Source: Pseudoalteromonas luteoviolacea (GTDB taxonomy: Bacteria > Pseudomonadota > Gammaproteobacteria > Enterobacterales > Alteromonadaceae). From it: a DNA stretch of 64,000 nt. Below are positions 7,483 through 17,283 of this stretch, piece after piece. How positions within the stretch are numbered: position 1 is the first letter of the stretch; each line of letters opens with the position of its first letter. Location of the stretch: positions 475,258 to 539,257 of the forward strand of contig NZ_JAGJEH010000004.1 of NCBI RefSeq assembly GCF_018100925.1, read 5' to 3'. A program made the position numbers and the translations under genes. Below the pieces are notes generated by a model, which was given only the letters and a program-made list of their open reading frames with translations, was not told where the DNA came from and did not search any database.

Positions 7483-8697
7483 TTAGCTTTTGTATTTTTG
7501 AACGACTAGTGTGGCGTTAGTTCCACCAAAACCAAAGCTGTTTGACATAACAGTATTTAGTTCAACATCACGGCGCTCAGTTACAATGTCTAAGCCTTTA
7601 GCTTCTTCATCTAATTCATCAATATTGATAGAAGGTGTGATGAAGTTATTTTCAAGCATTAATACAGAGTAAATCGCTTCGTGTACGCCAGCTGCACCCA
7701 AAGCGTGACCCGTCATCGCTTTTGTTGCACTGATCGCTGGTGACTTCTCACCAAATAGCTCTTGGATCGCGCCTAGCTCTTTCACGTCACCAACAGGTGT
7801 TGAAGTACCGTGAGTATTTAGGTAATCAATCTCACCATCGACAGTAGCCATTGCTTGTTTCATACAGCGCACAGCGCCCTCACCTGATGGTGCAACCATG
7901 TCGTAACCATCTGAAGTCGCACCATAGCCTACGATTTCACCGTAAATGTGCGCGCCACGAGCCAATGCATGCTCAAGCTCTTCGATAACCATGATACCGC
8001 CGCCACCAGAGATAACGAAACCGTCTCGGTTTGCATCATAAGTACGAGATGCTTTTTCTGGCTCTTCGTTGTACTTAGTTGATAATGCACCCATGGCGTC
8101 AAATTCCATTGCCAGTGTCCAGTGAAGTTCTTCACCACCACCCGCAAAAATGACGTCTTGTTTGCCTAGTTGAATTTGCTCAACCGCGTGACCAACACAG
8201 TGTGCAGATGTAGCACATGCTGAGCTAATCGAGTAGTTAACGCCTTTTATTTTAAATGGTGTTGCTAGACATGCAGATGTTGTACTCGCCATAGTACGCG
8301 GTACCATGTAAGGACCTACACGCTTAACACCACGCTCACGTAAAATATCAGCAGCTTCTACCTGGTATTTAGAAGAACCACCACCAGAACCAACTACAAG
8401 GCCAGTACGTTCATTCGAAACTTGATCTTCTGATAAACCAGAGTCTTCAATAGCCTGAGCCATCGCGATATACGAGTATGCAGCTGCGTCACCCATAAAG
8501 CGGTGCGCTTTACGGTCAACTAGTGCCTTAACATCAATATCAATTTTACCTGACACATTGCTGCGTAAATTCATGTCAGCAAACTCTTGGTTAAAAGCAA
8601 TACCACTTTTACCCGCTTTCAAAGATTCTAATACTTCTTGCTTGTTGTTACCGATGCTTGAAACAACACCGATCCCCGTAATTACGGCTCTTCTCAT
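7483..8697 (-). CDS. fabB: beta-ketoacyl-ACP synthase I FabB
   Basis: FabB condenses malonyl-ACP with growing acyl-ACP and is needed for unsaturated fatty acid synthesis. The 404-residue length fits the family. The catalytic cysteine is C161 in [12 protein letters not shown]; the two active-site histidines are in [11 protein letters not shown] and [10 protein letters not shown]. The C-terminal [13 protein letters not shown] block closes the thiolase fold. FabB is preferred over FabF because of length, the [16 protein letters not shown] start and the absence of a fabF-type acpP context. Candidate FadR- and FabR-like sites lie upstream. Confidence 0.95.
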   Translation of the reverse strand: MRRAVITGIGVVSSIGNNKQEVLESLKAGKSGIAFNQEFADMNLRSNVSGKIDIDVKALVDRKAHRFMGDAAAYSYIAMAQAIEDSGLSEDQVSNERTGLVVGSGGGSSKYQVEAADILRERGVKRVGPYMVPRTMASTTSACLATPFKIKGVNYSISSACATSAHCVGHAVEQIQLGKQDVIFAGGGEELHWTLAMEFDAMGALSTKYNEEPEKASRTYDANRDGFVISGGGGIMVIEELEHALARGAHIYGEIVGYGATSDGYDMVAPSGEGAVRCMKQAMATVDGEIDYLNTHGTSTPVGDVKELGAIQELFGEKSPAISATKAMTGHALGAAGVHEAIYSVLMLENNFITPSINIDELDEEAKGLDIVTERRDVELNTVMSNSFGFGGTNATLVVQKYKS

Positions 8698-8749
8698 GGG
8701 TAATTCCCTTAGGACTTAAAAAATTTAGGTGTATTCTACGCGCAAAAGA

Positions 8750-8789
8750 CTGATCAAGTGGTCAGCTTTCCAGCGTACACACGTACTCT
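8750..8789 (-). promoter_or_regulatory. candidate FadR- and FabR-like operators of fabB
   Basis: CTGATCAAGTGGTCAG (8750-8765) is an imperfect palindrome resembling FadR sites. AGCGTACACACGTACTCT (8772-8789) contains the AGCGTACA half-site that I recall from E. coli FabR operators. The adjacent pair, 53-92 bases upstream of the fabB start, resembles the E. coli fabA/fabB control region. The assignment is by resemblance from memory only. Confidence 0.4.
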
Positions 8790-8878
8790 GAACTGATATT
8801 TGCAAAAATGCAACGGACTAATGCAAATAAAACCAGTAAAATACTTGTCATCAATGAGCATTATACCAACGTATTTCT

Positions 8879-10864
8879 ATGATAAGTAACGCACAAATTC
8901 ATTTTAACGATTCTGGCACACCTGTCGCCGATAATTTTGATGACGTTTATTTCTCCAACGATGACGGCTTAGCAGAGTCAAATTATGTTTTCTTTGAACA
9001 AAATGGTCTACATGAACGATTTAAGAGCCACCCAAGAAAACACTTTGTTGTCGCTGAAACAGGCTTTGGCACAGGCTTGAACTTTCTAAATACTTGGGCT
9101 CGTTTTAAGCAAAGCGCGCACAACAATAGCGTTGAACGTCTTTATTTTATGTCGTTCGAAAAATTCCCTATCAAGTTGAGTGACCTCAAACAGGCACTAG
9201 AAGCCTGGCCTACACTGGCGCCACTCTCTAAACAATTGTGTGAGCAATACCCAATGGCATTGCAAGGATGCCATCGACTAGAATTTGATCAGGGCCGTGT
9301 AGTACTCGACTTGTGGTTTGGAGATGTGCAAAACTCATTGCCACAAATTGCATACCAGCGCAAAGGCATTGTCGATGCGTGGTACTTAGATGGGTTCGCA
9401 CCAAGTAAAAACCCCGATATGTGGCAACAAACTCTATTTGATTCAATGGCTCACTTGAGCCAGGAGAATGCAACTTTTGCCACATTTACCGCTGCAGGCT
9501 TTGTCCGAAGGGGCTTACAAAGTGCAGGATTTGAGTGCAAAAAGGTGAAAGGCTATGGCCGTAAACGAGAAATGGTCGTCGGTACACTTATCGCCACTAC
9601 GGAGCATGCAACTACGCCACAGTACTATCAACAAGACGCTGCTACGCTTTCACAGGTTGCGGTCATAGGAGGCGGTATCGCGAGCAGTTGTCTTAAGTAT
9701 CACCTTGCCAAACGAGGTATCAAAACACACTTATTTTGTGAAGATGATGCCCTTGCAAAGGGCGCTTCTCACAATCTACAAGGTGCAGTTTATCCAAACT
9801 TACAAAGCGAATATGGTATTCCATCCGAATTTTATGCTCATAGTTTTTTGTATGCGAGACGCTTTTATGAACAGCTGATCAAAGCAGGCCATGTATTTGA
9901 CCATCAGTGGTGTGGCGTTTTACTCCAAAGCGTTAACGATAGTAAAAAAGCACAACATGAAAAGTTGGCTGCGAGCAAAGTTTTTCCAGAACAATTGATA
10001 CGTTCAGTAGATAGCGTAGAGGCTCAATCTATCTCTAGTATCGACACGCCATATGGCGGCCTATTTATTGAGCAAGGGGGCTGGGTAAGCCCTGTACAAC
10101 TTACAAAATCAGTTTTTGACGCAGCTGAATCTCTAACGCCAGGCGAAAACCAATTTGCTATTCACATAGAGCAACTAGAACGCAAGCCCGATGGTTGGTA
10201 TCTAACGTCAAACAAACAAACATTTGGCCCGTATTCTGATGTTTTTGTTTGTGCAGGCGAGCACAGCGACAGATTCGAGCAAACCAAAGATATTGGTATT
10301 CACGGTGTGAGAGGTCAAGTCTCTCATATCCATGAAGGGGTCGCCTCTTCAAAACTTTCCACTGTGTTATGCCACAAAGGTTACTTCACCCCTAGTCAGG
10401 ACGGATTGCATTGCATGGGGGCAACGTTTGAAAAACACAGTAAATCAAGAGCGGTCACCGAACAAGACAATGTCACTAACCGCCAACAACTAGCAGGGTT
10501 CTATGAAGGTACTGAGTTTGATAAAAGCCTTGGCAGTATTGACAGTGCCAAGGCCGCTGTAAGGTGTTGTTTTAACGATCACACTCCCATGATTGGGCAA
10601 GTGCAAGACAAATCGGACTTATTACAAGCTTATGACAACATCAAACGCGGTAAGTTTTATGACTTCACCCCTCAAGTGATGCCTCATAAAGGATTACATA
10701 TTGCCACTGGCTTTGGCGCCAGAGGGTTATGTACAGCACCACTTGTGACCGAGCATTTGGTTGCAAGTTTATTTCAAGAACCACTGCCTTTTAGTGAGCG
10801 AGTACATGAGGCTTTGCATCCAGCTCGCCTCACGATAAGAGATATGATCCGAAATAAAATATAG
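8879..10864 (+). CDS. mnmC: bifunctional tRNA (mnm5s2U34) methyltransferase/oxidoreductase MnmC
   Basis: MnmC completes mnm5s2U34 in tRNA: the C-terminal FAD domain removes the carboxymethyl group and the N-terminal SAM domain methylates the resulting amine. The 661-residue protein contains both. ETGFGTGLNFL at residues 60-70 is the SAM-binding motif and WYLDGFAPSKNPDMW follows in the methyltransferase. VAVIGGGIASSCLKYHL near residue 260 begins the Rossmann FAD domain. ATGFGARGLCTAPL near the C-terminus is the conserved oxidoreductase end block. It is transcribed divergently from fabB and appears monocistronic. Confidence 0.96.
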   Translation: MISNAQIHFNDSGTPVADNFDDVYFSNDDGLAESNYVFFEQNGLHERFKSHPRKHFVVAETGFGTGLNFLNTWARFKQSAHNNSVERLYFMSFEKFPIKLSDLKQALEAWPTLAPLSKQLCEQYPMALQGCHRLEFDQGRVVLDLWFGDVQNSLPQIAYQRKGIVDAWYLDGFAPSKNPDMWQQTLFDSMAHLSQENATFATFTAAGFVRRGLQSAGFECKKVKGYGRKREMVVGTLIATTEHATTPQYYQQDAATLSQVAVIGGGIASSCLKYHLAKRGIKTHLFCEDDALAKGASHNLQGAVYPNLQSEYGIPSEFYAHSFLYARRFYEQLIKAGHVFDHQWCGVLLQSVNDSKKAQHEKLAASKVFPEQLIRSVDSVEAQSISSIDTPYGGLFIEQGGWVSPVQLTKSVFDAAESLTPGENQFAIHIEQLERKPDGWYLTSNKQTFGPYSDVFVCAGEHSDRFEQTKDIGIHGVRGQVSHIHEGVASSKLSTVLCHKGYFTPSQDGLHCMGATFEKHSKSRAVTEQDNVTNRQQLAGFYEGTEFDKSLGSIDSAKAAVRCCFNDHTPMIGQVQDKSDLLQAYDNIKRGKFYDFTPQVMPHKGLHIATGFGARGLCTAPLVTEHLVASLFQEPLPFSERVHEALHPARLTIRDMIRNKI

Positions 10865-10877
10865 CTTCATGTAGTCC

Positions 10878-10902
10878 CCAAGCCCGCGCTATCAGGGCTT
10901 GG
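10878..10902. terminator. stem-loop between mnmC and motY
   Basis: An 8-bp stem, CCAAGCCC and GGGCTTGG, has a 9-base loop and overlaps the motY stop. It is placed to separate two convergent genes, although no T tract follows. Confidence 0.55.
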
Positions 10903-11776
10903 AGATTTGAATGATCACACGTCGGTTGGCCTCTCGGCCAATTGGAGTTGTATTAACTGCAACATGGCGCTTTTCACCAAAGCCTTCTGTCATGATTTTC
11001 TCGGCTGGCACGCCTTTGCTCGCCATGTACTCTTTAATTGCCATGGCACGCTTTTTCGAAAGGTTTAAGTTTACATTGGTTCCGCCGTAGCTGTCTGAAT
11101 AGGCAGATATATAAATTGAGTCAATATCTGGATCATTATTCAAATACTCTCCAATCATATCGAGGCGTTTGCGCGAAGAGCTGGTTAAATCACTTGAGTT
11201 TTTACGGTAATTCATCACCACAAAAGCAATGTCTTCGAAGCTATAAGGTAATAGGTTGTCTCTGCACTGCAAAAAGTCCCAATAAGATTTCTTGAAGTTG
11301 ACCGAGGACAAAGCGACGGAAATTTGATCTTGCTTATTGTGCCAATCTTGATAATAAAAAGTAGGCTGATAACCTTTTTCCAACTCTGTCAGCATTTCCC
11401 AAGCAACGGGGTTCGATAGCTCACCATCAAACTTTTTAAGTAATGCCATTTTCCCCATTGAGCGAGCTGGTAGACCTGCCCGCCAGCTTGGCGGCACCGA
11501 TTCAAGGCCTGCAAAATCGTAATCTTCCGGTCGGATCACCATATCAAGATTGAAAGTGAGATCTTTATTTTTACTGGCCGTTGCACTAAATACAGCTTCT
11601 CCATAGTAGGGAACCATGTGAGAGAGTGTGCAAGATAATCGAGTCGTCCTATCAACCATCCATTTAGAGTCATCGACAGTGGCACTATACTGCCGCATCG
11701 CACCATTTGCACTGGTAGCTAACACAAGCGTCATGACGACCGCTAACGTATTGAAATATAGCTTCACTTTTCTCAC
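10892..11776 (-). CDS. motY: sodium-driven flagellar motor protein MotY
   Basis: MotY forms the T ring of Na+-driven polar flagellar motors and anchors PomA/PomB stators. The 294-residue protein has a signal peptide ending near NGA, an N-terminal beta domain (ATVDDSKWMVDRTTRLSCTLSHMVPYYGEAVF) that in Vibrio binds the basal body, and a C-terminal OmpA-like peptidoglycan-binding domain (YISAYSDSYGG, LSKKRAMAIKEYM, PIGREANRRVII). Its position next to rnt matches the motY-rnt divergent pair known in Vibrio and relatives. The organism is therefore likely to have a polar sodium-type flagellum. Confidence 0.93.
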   Translation of the reverse strand: MRKVKLYFNTLAVVMTLVLATSANGAMRQYSATVDDSKWMVDRTTRLSCTLSHMVPYYGEAVFSATASKNKDLTFNLDMVIRPEDYDFAGLESVPPSWRAGLPARSMGKMALLKKFDGELSNPVAWEMLTELEKGYQPTFYYQDWHNKQDQISVALSSVNFKKSYWDFLQCRDNLLPYSFEDIAFVVMNYRKNSSDLTSSSRKRLDMIGEYLNNDPDIDSIYISAYSDSYGGTNVNLNLSKKRAMAIKEYMASKGVPAEKIMTEGFGEKRHVAVNTTPIGREANRRVIIQISKP

Positions 11777-11977
11777 TCCAAGTCTATTAAGCCAAAAACA
11801 GACTTTATTTTTGTGCCTTCATTCTGATTCAACTTACAAATAAGCAATAAACATACCGAATCTTTGTGCCAATAAGTCGACTCCACTAAAAATATATTAA
11901 GGATCCGTCGATCCCAATTAGCATCTTATCTCATGATCAGTATAATAGGCGCCTCATTTTAGAAATCCAAGTTTATC

Positions 11978-12643
11978 ATGGCAGAACAAGAGCAAACCCT
12001 ATTCGCAAAACGCTTCAGAGGCTTTTTCCCAGTTGTAATAGATGTTGAGACCGCAGGGTTCAATAAAGAAACAGATGCCCTATTGGAAATAGCGGTCAGC
12101 TTGTTAAAAATGGACGATAACGGTGAGCTCAGCATTGATAACACAATTCACTTCCATGTTGCACCATTTGAAGGCGCCAATATTGAGCAATCTGCAATTG
12201 AGTTTAACGGAATAGATCCATTTTCAGAGCTACGTGGTGCAGTTGAAGAGTGCGAAGCAATCAAAGAAATTTGCAAAGCAGTTAGAAAAGCGCAAAAAGA
12301 CGCTGGTTGTCAGCGCTCTGTCATCGTTGCACATAACGCGGCATTTGATCATGGCTTTTTAAACGCAGCTATCGAACGAAACAATATCAAGCGCACACCT
12401 TTTCATCCGTTTGTTAGCTTTGATACCACCTCATTGTCTGGCCTTGCACTAGGGCAAACTGTGCTGGCCAAAGCATGTCGCGCGGCAGGTATTGAATTTG
12501 ACAACTCCCAAGCACACTCAGCACTTTACGATACAGAACGCACAGCCGAACTATTTTGTTACATCGTAAACAAATGGCAGGCACTTGGTGGGTGGCCGCT
12601 ACCTCAAATAGACCAAGGTAGTGACCAAGAAGAACAAAGCTAG
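11978..12643 (+). CDS. rnt: ribonuclease T
   Basis: RNase T is a 3'-5' exonuclease of the DEDDh family that matures the 3' ends of tRNA, 5S and 23S rRNA. The 221-residue protein shows Exo [12 protein letters not shown] with the first Asp and Glu, Exo [14 protein letters not shown], and Exo [18 protein letters not shown] with the catalytic His and last Asp. Length and the C-terminal [12 protein letters not shown] segment fit bacterial RNase T. Confidence 0.96.
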   Translation: MAEQEQTLFAKRFRGFFPVVIDVETAGFNKETDALLEIAVSLLKMDDNGELSIDNTIHFHVAPFEGANIEQSAIEFNGIDPFSELRGAVEECEAIKEICKAVRKAQKDAGCQRSVIVAHNAAFDHGFLNAAIERNNIKRTPFHPFVSFDTTSLSGLALGQTVLAKACRAAGIEFDNSQAHSALYDTERTAELFCYIVNKWQALGGWPLPQIDQGSDQEEQS

Positions 12644-12667
12644 TTGAAGCTTGGAAATTACACAGCT

Positions 12668-12694
12668 AAAAAAAGCAGCCTAAGCTGCTTTTTT
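12668..12694. terminator. bidirectional rho-independent terminator
   Basis: GCAGC-CTAA-GCTGC lies between a seven-base A run and a six-base T run, located between convergent rnt and fapA and overlapping the fapA stop. Confidence 0.9.
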
Positions 12695-14325
12695 CAATTC
12701 TGGAACTCTTGCGTTATTTTTCCAGCGTCTAATTTAACTGAATGAGGTGGGTAGATCCTTGAAAAAGAACGACTATCCTTTGCGATTGTCAGTTCTATAC
12801 CCGGATGCATCAGCTCATTTACTTTAACTCGGCTCAATTTAACCAATCGAAGTAGCTTCTGTGCCACTAGTTTACAATTTCGAACGTTGCGTTTGTAATG
12901 CGCATCTAAACGCTGTTCTGTAACAGCAAGCTTTTTCAAATAGTTATCGCGCTTATCTGACGCAGGCGTTTTTTTCGCTTTTACTTGGGCTCGCTTAACT
13001 GCCAAAATTTTATCCGACAACAATTTATCAAGCTCTTTAAACTCTTTTTCTTTTTTCTTTAAATCATACCAGTCTTGAGCAAGGACAATTCTTGTTCTAG
13101 TGCCTGAGGGCGCGCCAACTTCACCTGCTTCAATACGCATCGCATTATAAACGTTGCCGCCTATAAGTTTGCCACGCGGCGTGTCTCCCTTACCAACTCG
13201 GATCAAACGCTTAGATTTCAAATCACAATGCAGCGCCTGACGCTCGATAAATAAATCTTGTTCAGATTCTATATGGCAATATTGCCCGTAACCCACAGAA
13301 ATAGTCCGCTTGGCTTTAATAATGCAAGAAAAATCTTCTCCATCGAGGCGTTTTCTGCCAATCGCACCTAACATAACAGTCACCGCACTGTCACTTTCTA
13401 AGTGCGCTGACTCAACAAAACCAATGACAGTTATGTCACCTGAGGCTTTAATTTTCATGCCATCTTTAACATCACCGCTAACAACGACACTACCATCGAA
13501 TTCAATATGGCCGGTTGTGACATCTACGTTGTCGTAGCATAAAACATCATCAACTCGCATCCCTCGAGGAACCGCTACAGGCACACCTTTAGCGTCAGCG
13601 ATTAACAAATTAGGGTCTTCTGGGCTAATTTTTGTGCCTTCAGAAACCTGCAATGTGAAATCTTTGCCCGGTTTAGGCTCTAATACATCACCAAACACTG
13701 AAAAGCCTTTCTCTCCTGGAGTAGGAGGGACTCGCTTCATTAGCGGACTGCCCGGTTTGACGGTGATAATGGCACCTAAGTCACGCATATCTACTTTGCC
13801 ACCAGACTTTTCCTGTGGGCTAAGTATGCGGTCTTGCGCTGTCATGCATAACCTTACAAATCTGGCATCTGTGCCGTCTTTTGCACGGACACCATGAGCT
13901 ACGATCCCTGAATACACACTCCCTGGAGATTGCTCAAACTGCTGCCCCAAAAAGGTGTCTAGCGCCCTTTCATTGATCCCCTTAACCACGCCCGCATCGG
14001 TCAATGCATCTCTCGCTTCATCAATCGTTATTAACTTACCGCCTCTCGCGGTTGTTAAACGCGCTTCCGCAAGCATATTGTTTTCTTCAACACGAATAGA
14101 AATTGAAGCGTCAACTGCCCTAGCAACAATTAACAAATCCTTCTCTCTATCATCAGAGGGAGAAAATAATTGACCAATATTGGCATGAATGACATCAAAG
14201 TCGGCATAAGAAGACTGCTCCAGCATTTCAACTAGCTGTGCAGCACTAGCGGGAAACCCCGTGTGCGCAGGATGTTCCTTTAAAGAAACATACCCAGACT
14301 CCTCATCAAATTGAAACAAAGACAT
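12694..14325 (-). CDS. FapA-type DUF342 family protein
   Basis: This 543-residue protein belongs to the FapA/DUF342 family, bactofilin-like polymers; the Vibrio homologue FapA is linked to glucose sensing and flagellar placement. After an N-terminal domain, residues about 190-440 contain the conserved VKPGSPLMKRVPPTPGEKGFSVFG region (split) and a right-handed beta-helix with repeated GDV/GDI turns (VVVSGDVKDGMKIKASGDITVIGFV). The C-terminal part is a basic coiled coil. ATG 14325 follows AAGGA; a GTG one codon earlier is possible. It stands alone, convergent with rnt. Confidence 0.88.
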   Translation of the reverse strand: MSLFQFDEESGYVSLKEHPAHTGFPASAAQLVEMLEQSSYADFDVIHANIGQLFSPSDDREKDLLIVARAVDASISIRVEENNMLAEARLTTARGGKLITIDEARDALTDAGVVKGINERALDTFLGQQFEQSPGSVYSGIVAHGVRAKDGTDARFVRLCMTAQDRILSPQEKSGGKVDMRDLGAIITVKPGSPLMKRVPPTPGEKGFSVFGDVLEPKPGKDFTLQVSEGTKISPEDPNLLIADAKGVPVAVPRGMRVDDVLCYDNVDVTTGHIEFDGSVVVSGDVKDGMKIKASGDITVIGFVESAHLESDSAVTVMLGAIGRKRLDGEDFSCIIKAKRTISVGYGQYCHIESEQDLFIERQALHCDLKSKRLIRVGKGDTPRGKLIGGNVYNAMRIEAGEVGAPSGTRTRIVLAQDWYDLKKKEKEFKELDKLLSDKILAVKRAQVKAKKTPASDKRDNYLKKLAVTEQRLDAHYKRNVRNCKLVAQKLLRLVKLSRVKVNELMHPGIELTIAKDSRSFSRIYPPHSVKLDAGKITQEFQN

Positions 14326-14962
14326 CACTTCCTTCCTAAATACTATTGCATATTTTACTTTTTTTTATGCAGCTCTCGCCATTTCAGCACATCGCTCTCA
14401 CAATGTTAAGTTTAAATTGGCCACTTTCTAGGCAAATTATGAATGATTGTAAACGCTCTTGGCGCTTAAATTACACAAGTTGCTATTATTACTAAATTTA
14501 TCGGAAAAATGCGTGATTTCTTTAGTAAAATTCGCAATATGAGACTTTATCATTAGCTTTAGTCAGGCTTGAATATCGACAATGAAGTGAAATATTTATT
14601 CCATTTATTGCGATATTTTATTGAAAACTACGTAAATTCCAATTCAATTCATTTATTCATTAGTTAAAATAACCGTGAAATTTTATGCATTTTTTACGCC
14701 AAAAAATAAAAACTTTCCTACTTCTCAGAGCACAGACCTCTTTATTGGGCGTACTACCGCTTACTTAGAAAACTCAGATGAGCACCAATTACTCATACTC
14801 AACTCTATTCCTCACAGGCGTTTTCAATAATTGGTGTAATATTTGCTGACTAAAATTCATTCAAAAAAGTAAAATTCATGGCTTACTTACGCGTCTATAT
14901 TCCGTAATTGCCACTGATGCTAAACGACTATGCTTGACCTAGACAATTGCAGGGAGACAGGT
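14326..14962. other. 637-base AT-rich intergenic region
   Basis: No supported gene, RNA or repeat was seen on either strand. It must hold the promoter of fapA (minus) and of the 14963 gene (plus). Its low GC compared with flanking genes is the only notable property. Confidence 0.6.
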
Positions 14963-15382
14963 ATGAAAACACAAATATTGGAATTAGCTACTCATGGTCA
15001 AAGTTTTGGCTATGTAACCGTGAACGATGATTTATCGGGTGTTTTTTATGGCAATGGCCATATCAACAATGCGGCTAAATTTGAATTAACCCCCTGTGCC
15101 AGAGATGAACAGGCGTTTTATTACAAACTGGTTGGTTCTCATAGCAGTTACATGGACTTTTCGCTCGCGTCTAAGGTCGTCAAAATCACGCGCTCTAAAA
15201 GCCCGGAAGCGTCAAATATTTGTGCATGGAAAATATTAAATGGCGCATTGTGCGCAATTATACCCGGGAGTAGTGTATTTAAAGCCCTCAGTCGCTCCAC
15301 ATTCAAACATGGATCAAATGTATTGTTTGCTACTTCTCCTTGTGATCAAGATTTTTGCAGGGTAAGAATTATCACTCATTGA
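14963..15382 (+). CDS. hypothetical protein, 139 aa
   Basis: No family was recognised. The ATG at 14963 was preferred to one 33 bases upstream because AGGGAGA precedes it by 5 bases. The product has six cysteines spread along the chain (for example LTPCARDE, NICAWKI, SPCDQDFC), no signal peptide and a beta-strand-like hydrophobic pattern ending in CRVRIITH. The pattern could suit a beta-trefoil or lectin-like fold, but this is only an impression. The gene is isolated, with AT-rich DNA on both sides, and may be accessory. Confidence 0.55.
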   Translation: MKTQILELATHGQSFGYVTVNDDLSGVFYGNGHINNAAKFELTPCARDEQAFYYKLVGSHSSYMDFSLASKVVKITRSKSPEASNICAWKILNGALCAIIPGSSVFKALSRSTFKHGSNVLFATSPCDQDFCRVRIITH

Positions 15383-15706
15383 GAACCTTGCTCGCAGTTA
15401 AAACAAGCACCTGTAGCTTCAAATATGGAATATAAATAGTCTCTATTGGAGTGAATTTAGCGACACAATAAAGTAACCTTTGGCGCTGAATTTAAATTGG
15501 CTGCCTGTCACTTTTGGGCTGTAACGACATATTGAAGAGGGAATAAAACAACGAGCGCAATCCAAATAATATCAATAGAAGAGGCAGTATGTTTAACTAG
15601 CCTCTCACGAATTAATAATGGCAGCTTATTCAAAATATTGGTTCTCACTTTTACGGCAATTTTGCTAGTAATTCAGGTACGTTTTTAAACAGCCGTTTAG
15701 TTTGAG
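15383..15706. other. 324-base intergenic region
   Basis: The region lies between convergent genes. I see no gene, no clear terminator and no repeat in it. Confidence 0.5.
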
Positions 15707-16207
15707 TTAATTTAGACAAACCCCGCTCTTCCCACTTTCTAGTTCAATCGCTTTATCTGGGTTTTCAACTTGATAATACAACGACATTATTTGCCATTTC
15801 TGATCCGCTTTATAGAGTTGAATGCTATTTACGCCTGTAAAGTCAGGATGCTTCTGGCCTTTGTTAAAACGAGATTCAGCAACACTGTAAACATGAGAAA
15901 ACCTATCATAGGTTTGAACCTTACGCACAATTTCACATTCGTAAAACCCCTTTTCAGACGCTTTATCAAGTAGCTTTATAAATTCTTGCCCTGACAGGCT
16001 CATCAGGCTAGGCATTCCCTTTTTTAAATGCACGCCAAATACTTTTGCCTCGGGATGAAAGAGCTGTTTCAGTATGTCTATATCCGGTTTTTTCTGTGGC
16101 TCATGTGACATGGCTTGAAATAGTGAATTCACCACGCTCTGGGGTGTATTGCTCGCAACACTGCCAAACGCTAAACAGACTAAAGAAATCATAAACATAA
16201 ACCGCAT
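15707..16207 (-). CDS. exported NTF2/SnoaL-like domain protein
   Basis: The 166-residue product starts with a clear signal peptide (MRFMFMISLVCLAFGSVASN). It continues with PQSVVNSLFQAMSHEP and LKQLFHPEAKVFGV, the N-terminal helix and strand pattern of the NTF2-like cone fold, and YSVAESRFNKGQKHPDFTGVNSIQLYKADQKWQIMSLYYQ (split here) gives the closing beta sheet. These periplasmic NTF2-like proteins have no agreed function. AAAGGAG precedes the start. It is monocistronic. Confidence 0.75.
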   Translation of the reverse strand: MRFMFMISLVCLAFGSVASNTPQSVVNSLFQAMSHEPQKKPDIDILKQLFHPEAKVFGVHLKKGMPSLMSLSGQEFIKLLDKASEKGFYECEIVRKVQTYDRFSHVYSVAESRFNKGQKHPDFTGVNSIQLYKADQKWQIMSLYYQVENPDKAIELESGKSGVCLN

Positions 16208-16371
16208 GACGTACTCCTTTGTTATAGTTGTTTTTTAAACTTGATCTATTGCTAGACCTAGTTCATCTATATTTACCATTGATGATGCGAGCTTTTCAAC
16301 ATCCTAAAACATCAGCTGGTATCGACTCCTTCCCTATATAGAAGTCGACAACAATACATCAGCGTTGATAT

Positions 16372-17133
16372 TTACTCAAAAAGTGACGTGCAACTGCCTT
16401 GTGCTTTAATCTGTGTCAATGTTGCAGTTAGCCGCTCGTAAACAGCCATATGTGCAAAGTTACCAGTGCTGATCCGCTTAACTCCCAACTCTGTCAGTTT
16501 GGCCACACTTGGTAACTCCGGCATCGCCATCACATTGATGGGCAGTGACGTTGAGCGAGTAACTTTGCTTATATCTTGTTCAGCAGTGATACACGGGAAA
16601 AACAATCCATTTGCACCAGCCATTTGGTAGCTGTGAGCTCTGATACAGGCCTCTTCTACTGCATTTTCAACACCTAGTAGAAATACATCACAGCGAACAT
16701 TAATAAAAATATGCACATCGCGCGCTGCTAATTGTGCGCAAACTTGTGTTAATAAGTCTGCAAACTCATCTTTGTCACACAAGCTGCGCGTGTTCTGTAC
16801 ACGGCTATCTTCTATATTGATACCCACAACACCCAGCTCCGCAAGCTGCTGAATATGATCGGTGATCACTCGTGGATCTTTACTAAATCCTGACTCGATA
16901 TCTACGCTTAGCGGTAGAAGACTCGATGCAGTGATCCGCTTTACGACAAACAAAAGCTCTTCAAAAGGGATGTTCTCACCATCTTCATAGCCAAGCACAG
17001 CTGCCAATGCTGCACTCGATGTTCCCATTGCTTGATAACCAGCTTGCTCAGCACATTTTGCGCTGGGAGCATCCCAAACGTTTGCCAATAGAAGTGGCGT
17101 AGCCTGTTGGTGCAGCGCATAAAATTCATTCAT
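16372..17133 (-). CDS. isocitrate lyase/PEP mutase family protein
   Basis: The 253-residue protein has the PEP mutase/isocitrate lyase barrel: LLLANVWDAPSAKCAEQAGY at the N-terminus, GTSSAALAAVLGYEDG, LPLSVDIESGFS with the Mg-binding Asp and Glu, and GINIEDSR. The family cleaves or rearranges C-C or C-P bonds in 2-oxo acid-like substrates, e.g. oxaloacetate hydrolase or 2-methylisocitrate lyase. The typical isocitrate lyase cysteine motif KKCGH is absent. The gene is divergent from a LysR regulator with a 17-bp palindrome between them, so it is probably the regulator's target. The substrate is unknown. Confidence 0.85.
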   Translation of the reverse strand: MNEFYALHQQATPLLLANVWDAPSAKCAEQAGYQAMGTSSAALAAVLGYEDGENIPFEELLFVVKRITASSLLPLSVDIESGFSKDPRVITDHIQQLAELGVVGINIEDSRVQNTRSLCDKDEFADLLTQVCAQLAARDVHIFINVRCDVFLLGVENAVEEACIRAHSYQMAGANGLFFPCITAEQDISKVTRSTSLPINVMAMPELPSVAKLTELGVKRISTGNFAHMAVYERLTATLTQIKAQGSCTSLFE

Positions 17134-17237
17134 TATCGTTCCTTTTTATTATTTGGTTTAGTAATTACGGTTTGTTGCGATAAATGTATTCTTGCAACCA
17201 GGCAGTAAAAAGGCCAACGATGAAAATCGACTTTTAA

Positions 17238-17254
17238 TATAAGCATTGCTTATA
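17238..17254. promoter_or_regulatory. 17-bp palindromic LysR-type operator candidate
   Basis: TATAAGCATTGCTTATA is a perfect palindrome with a single central base and fits the T-N11-A pattern of LysR sites. It lies in the divergent promoter region, 30 bases before the LysR start and 105 bases before the PEP-mutase-family start. Confidence 0.6.
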
Positions 17255-17283
17255 ATACTAAGAAGATATTAAGAATAAATTGT

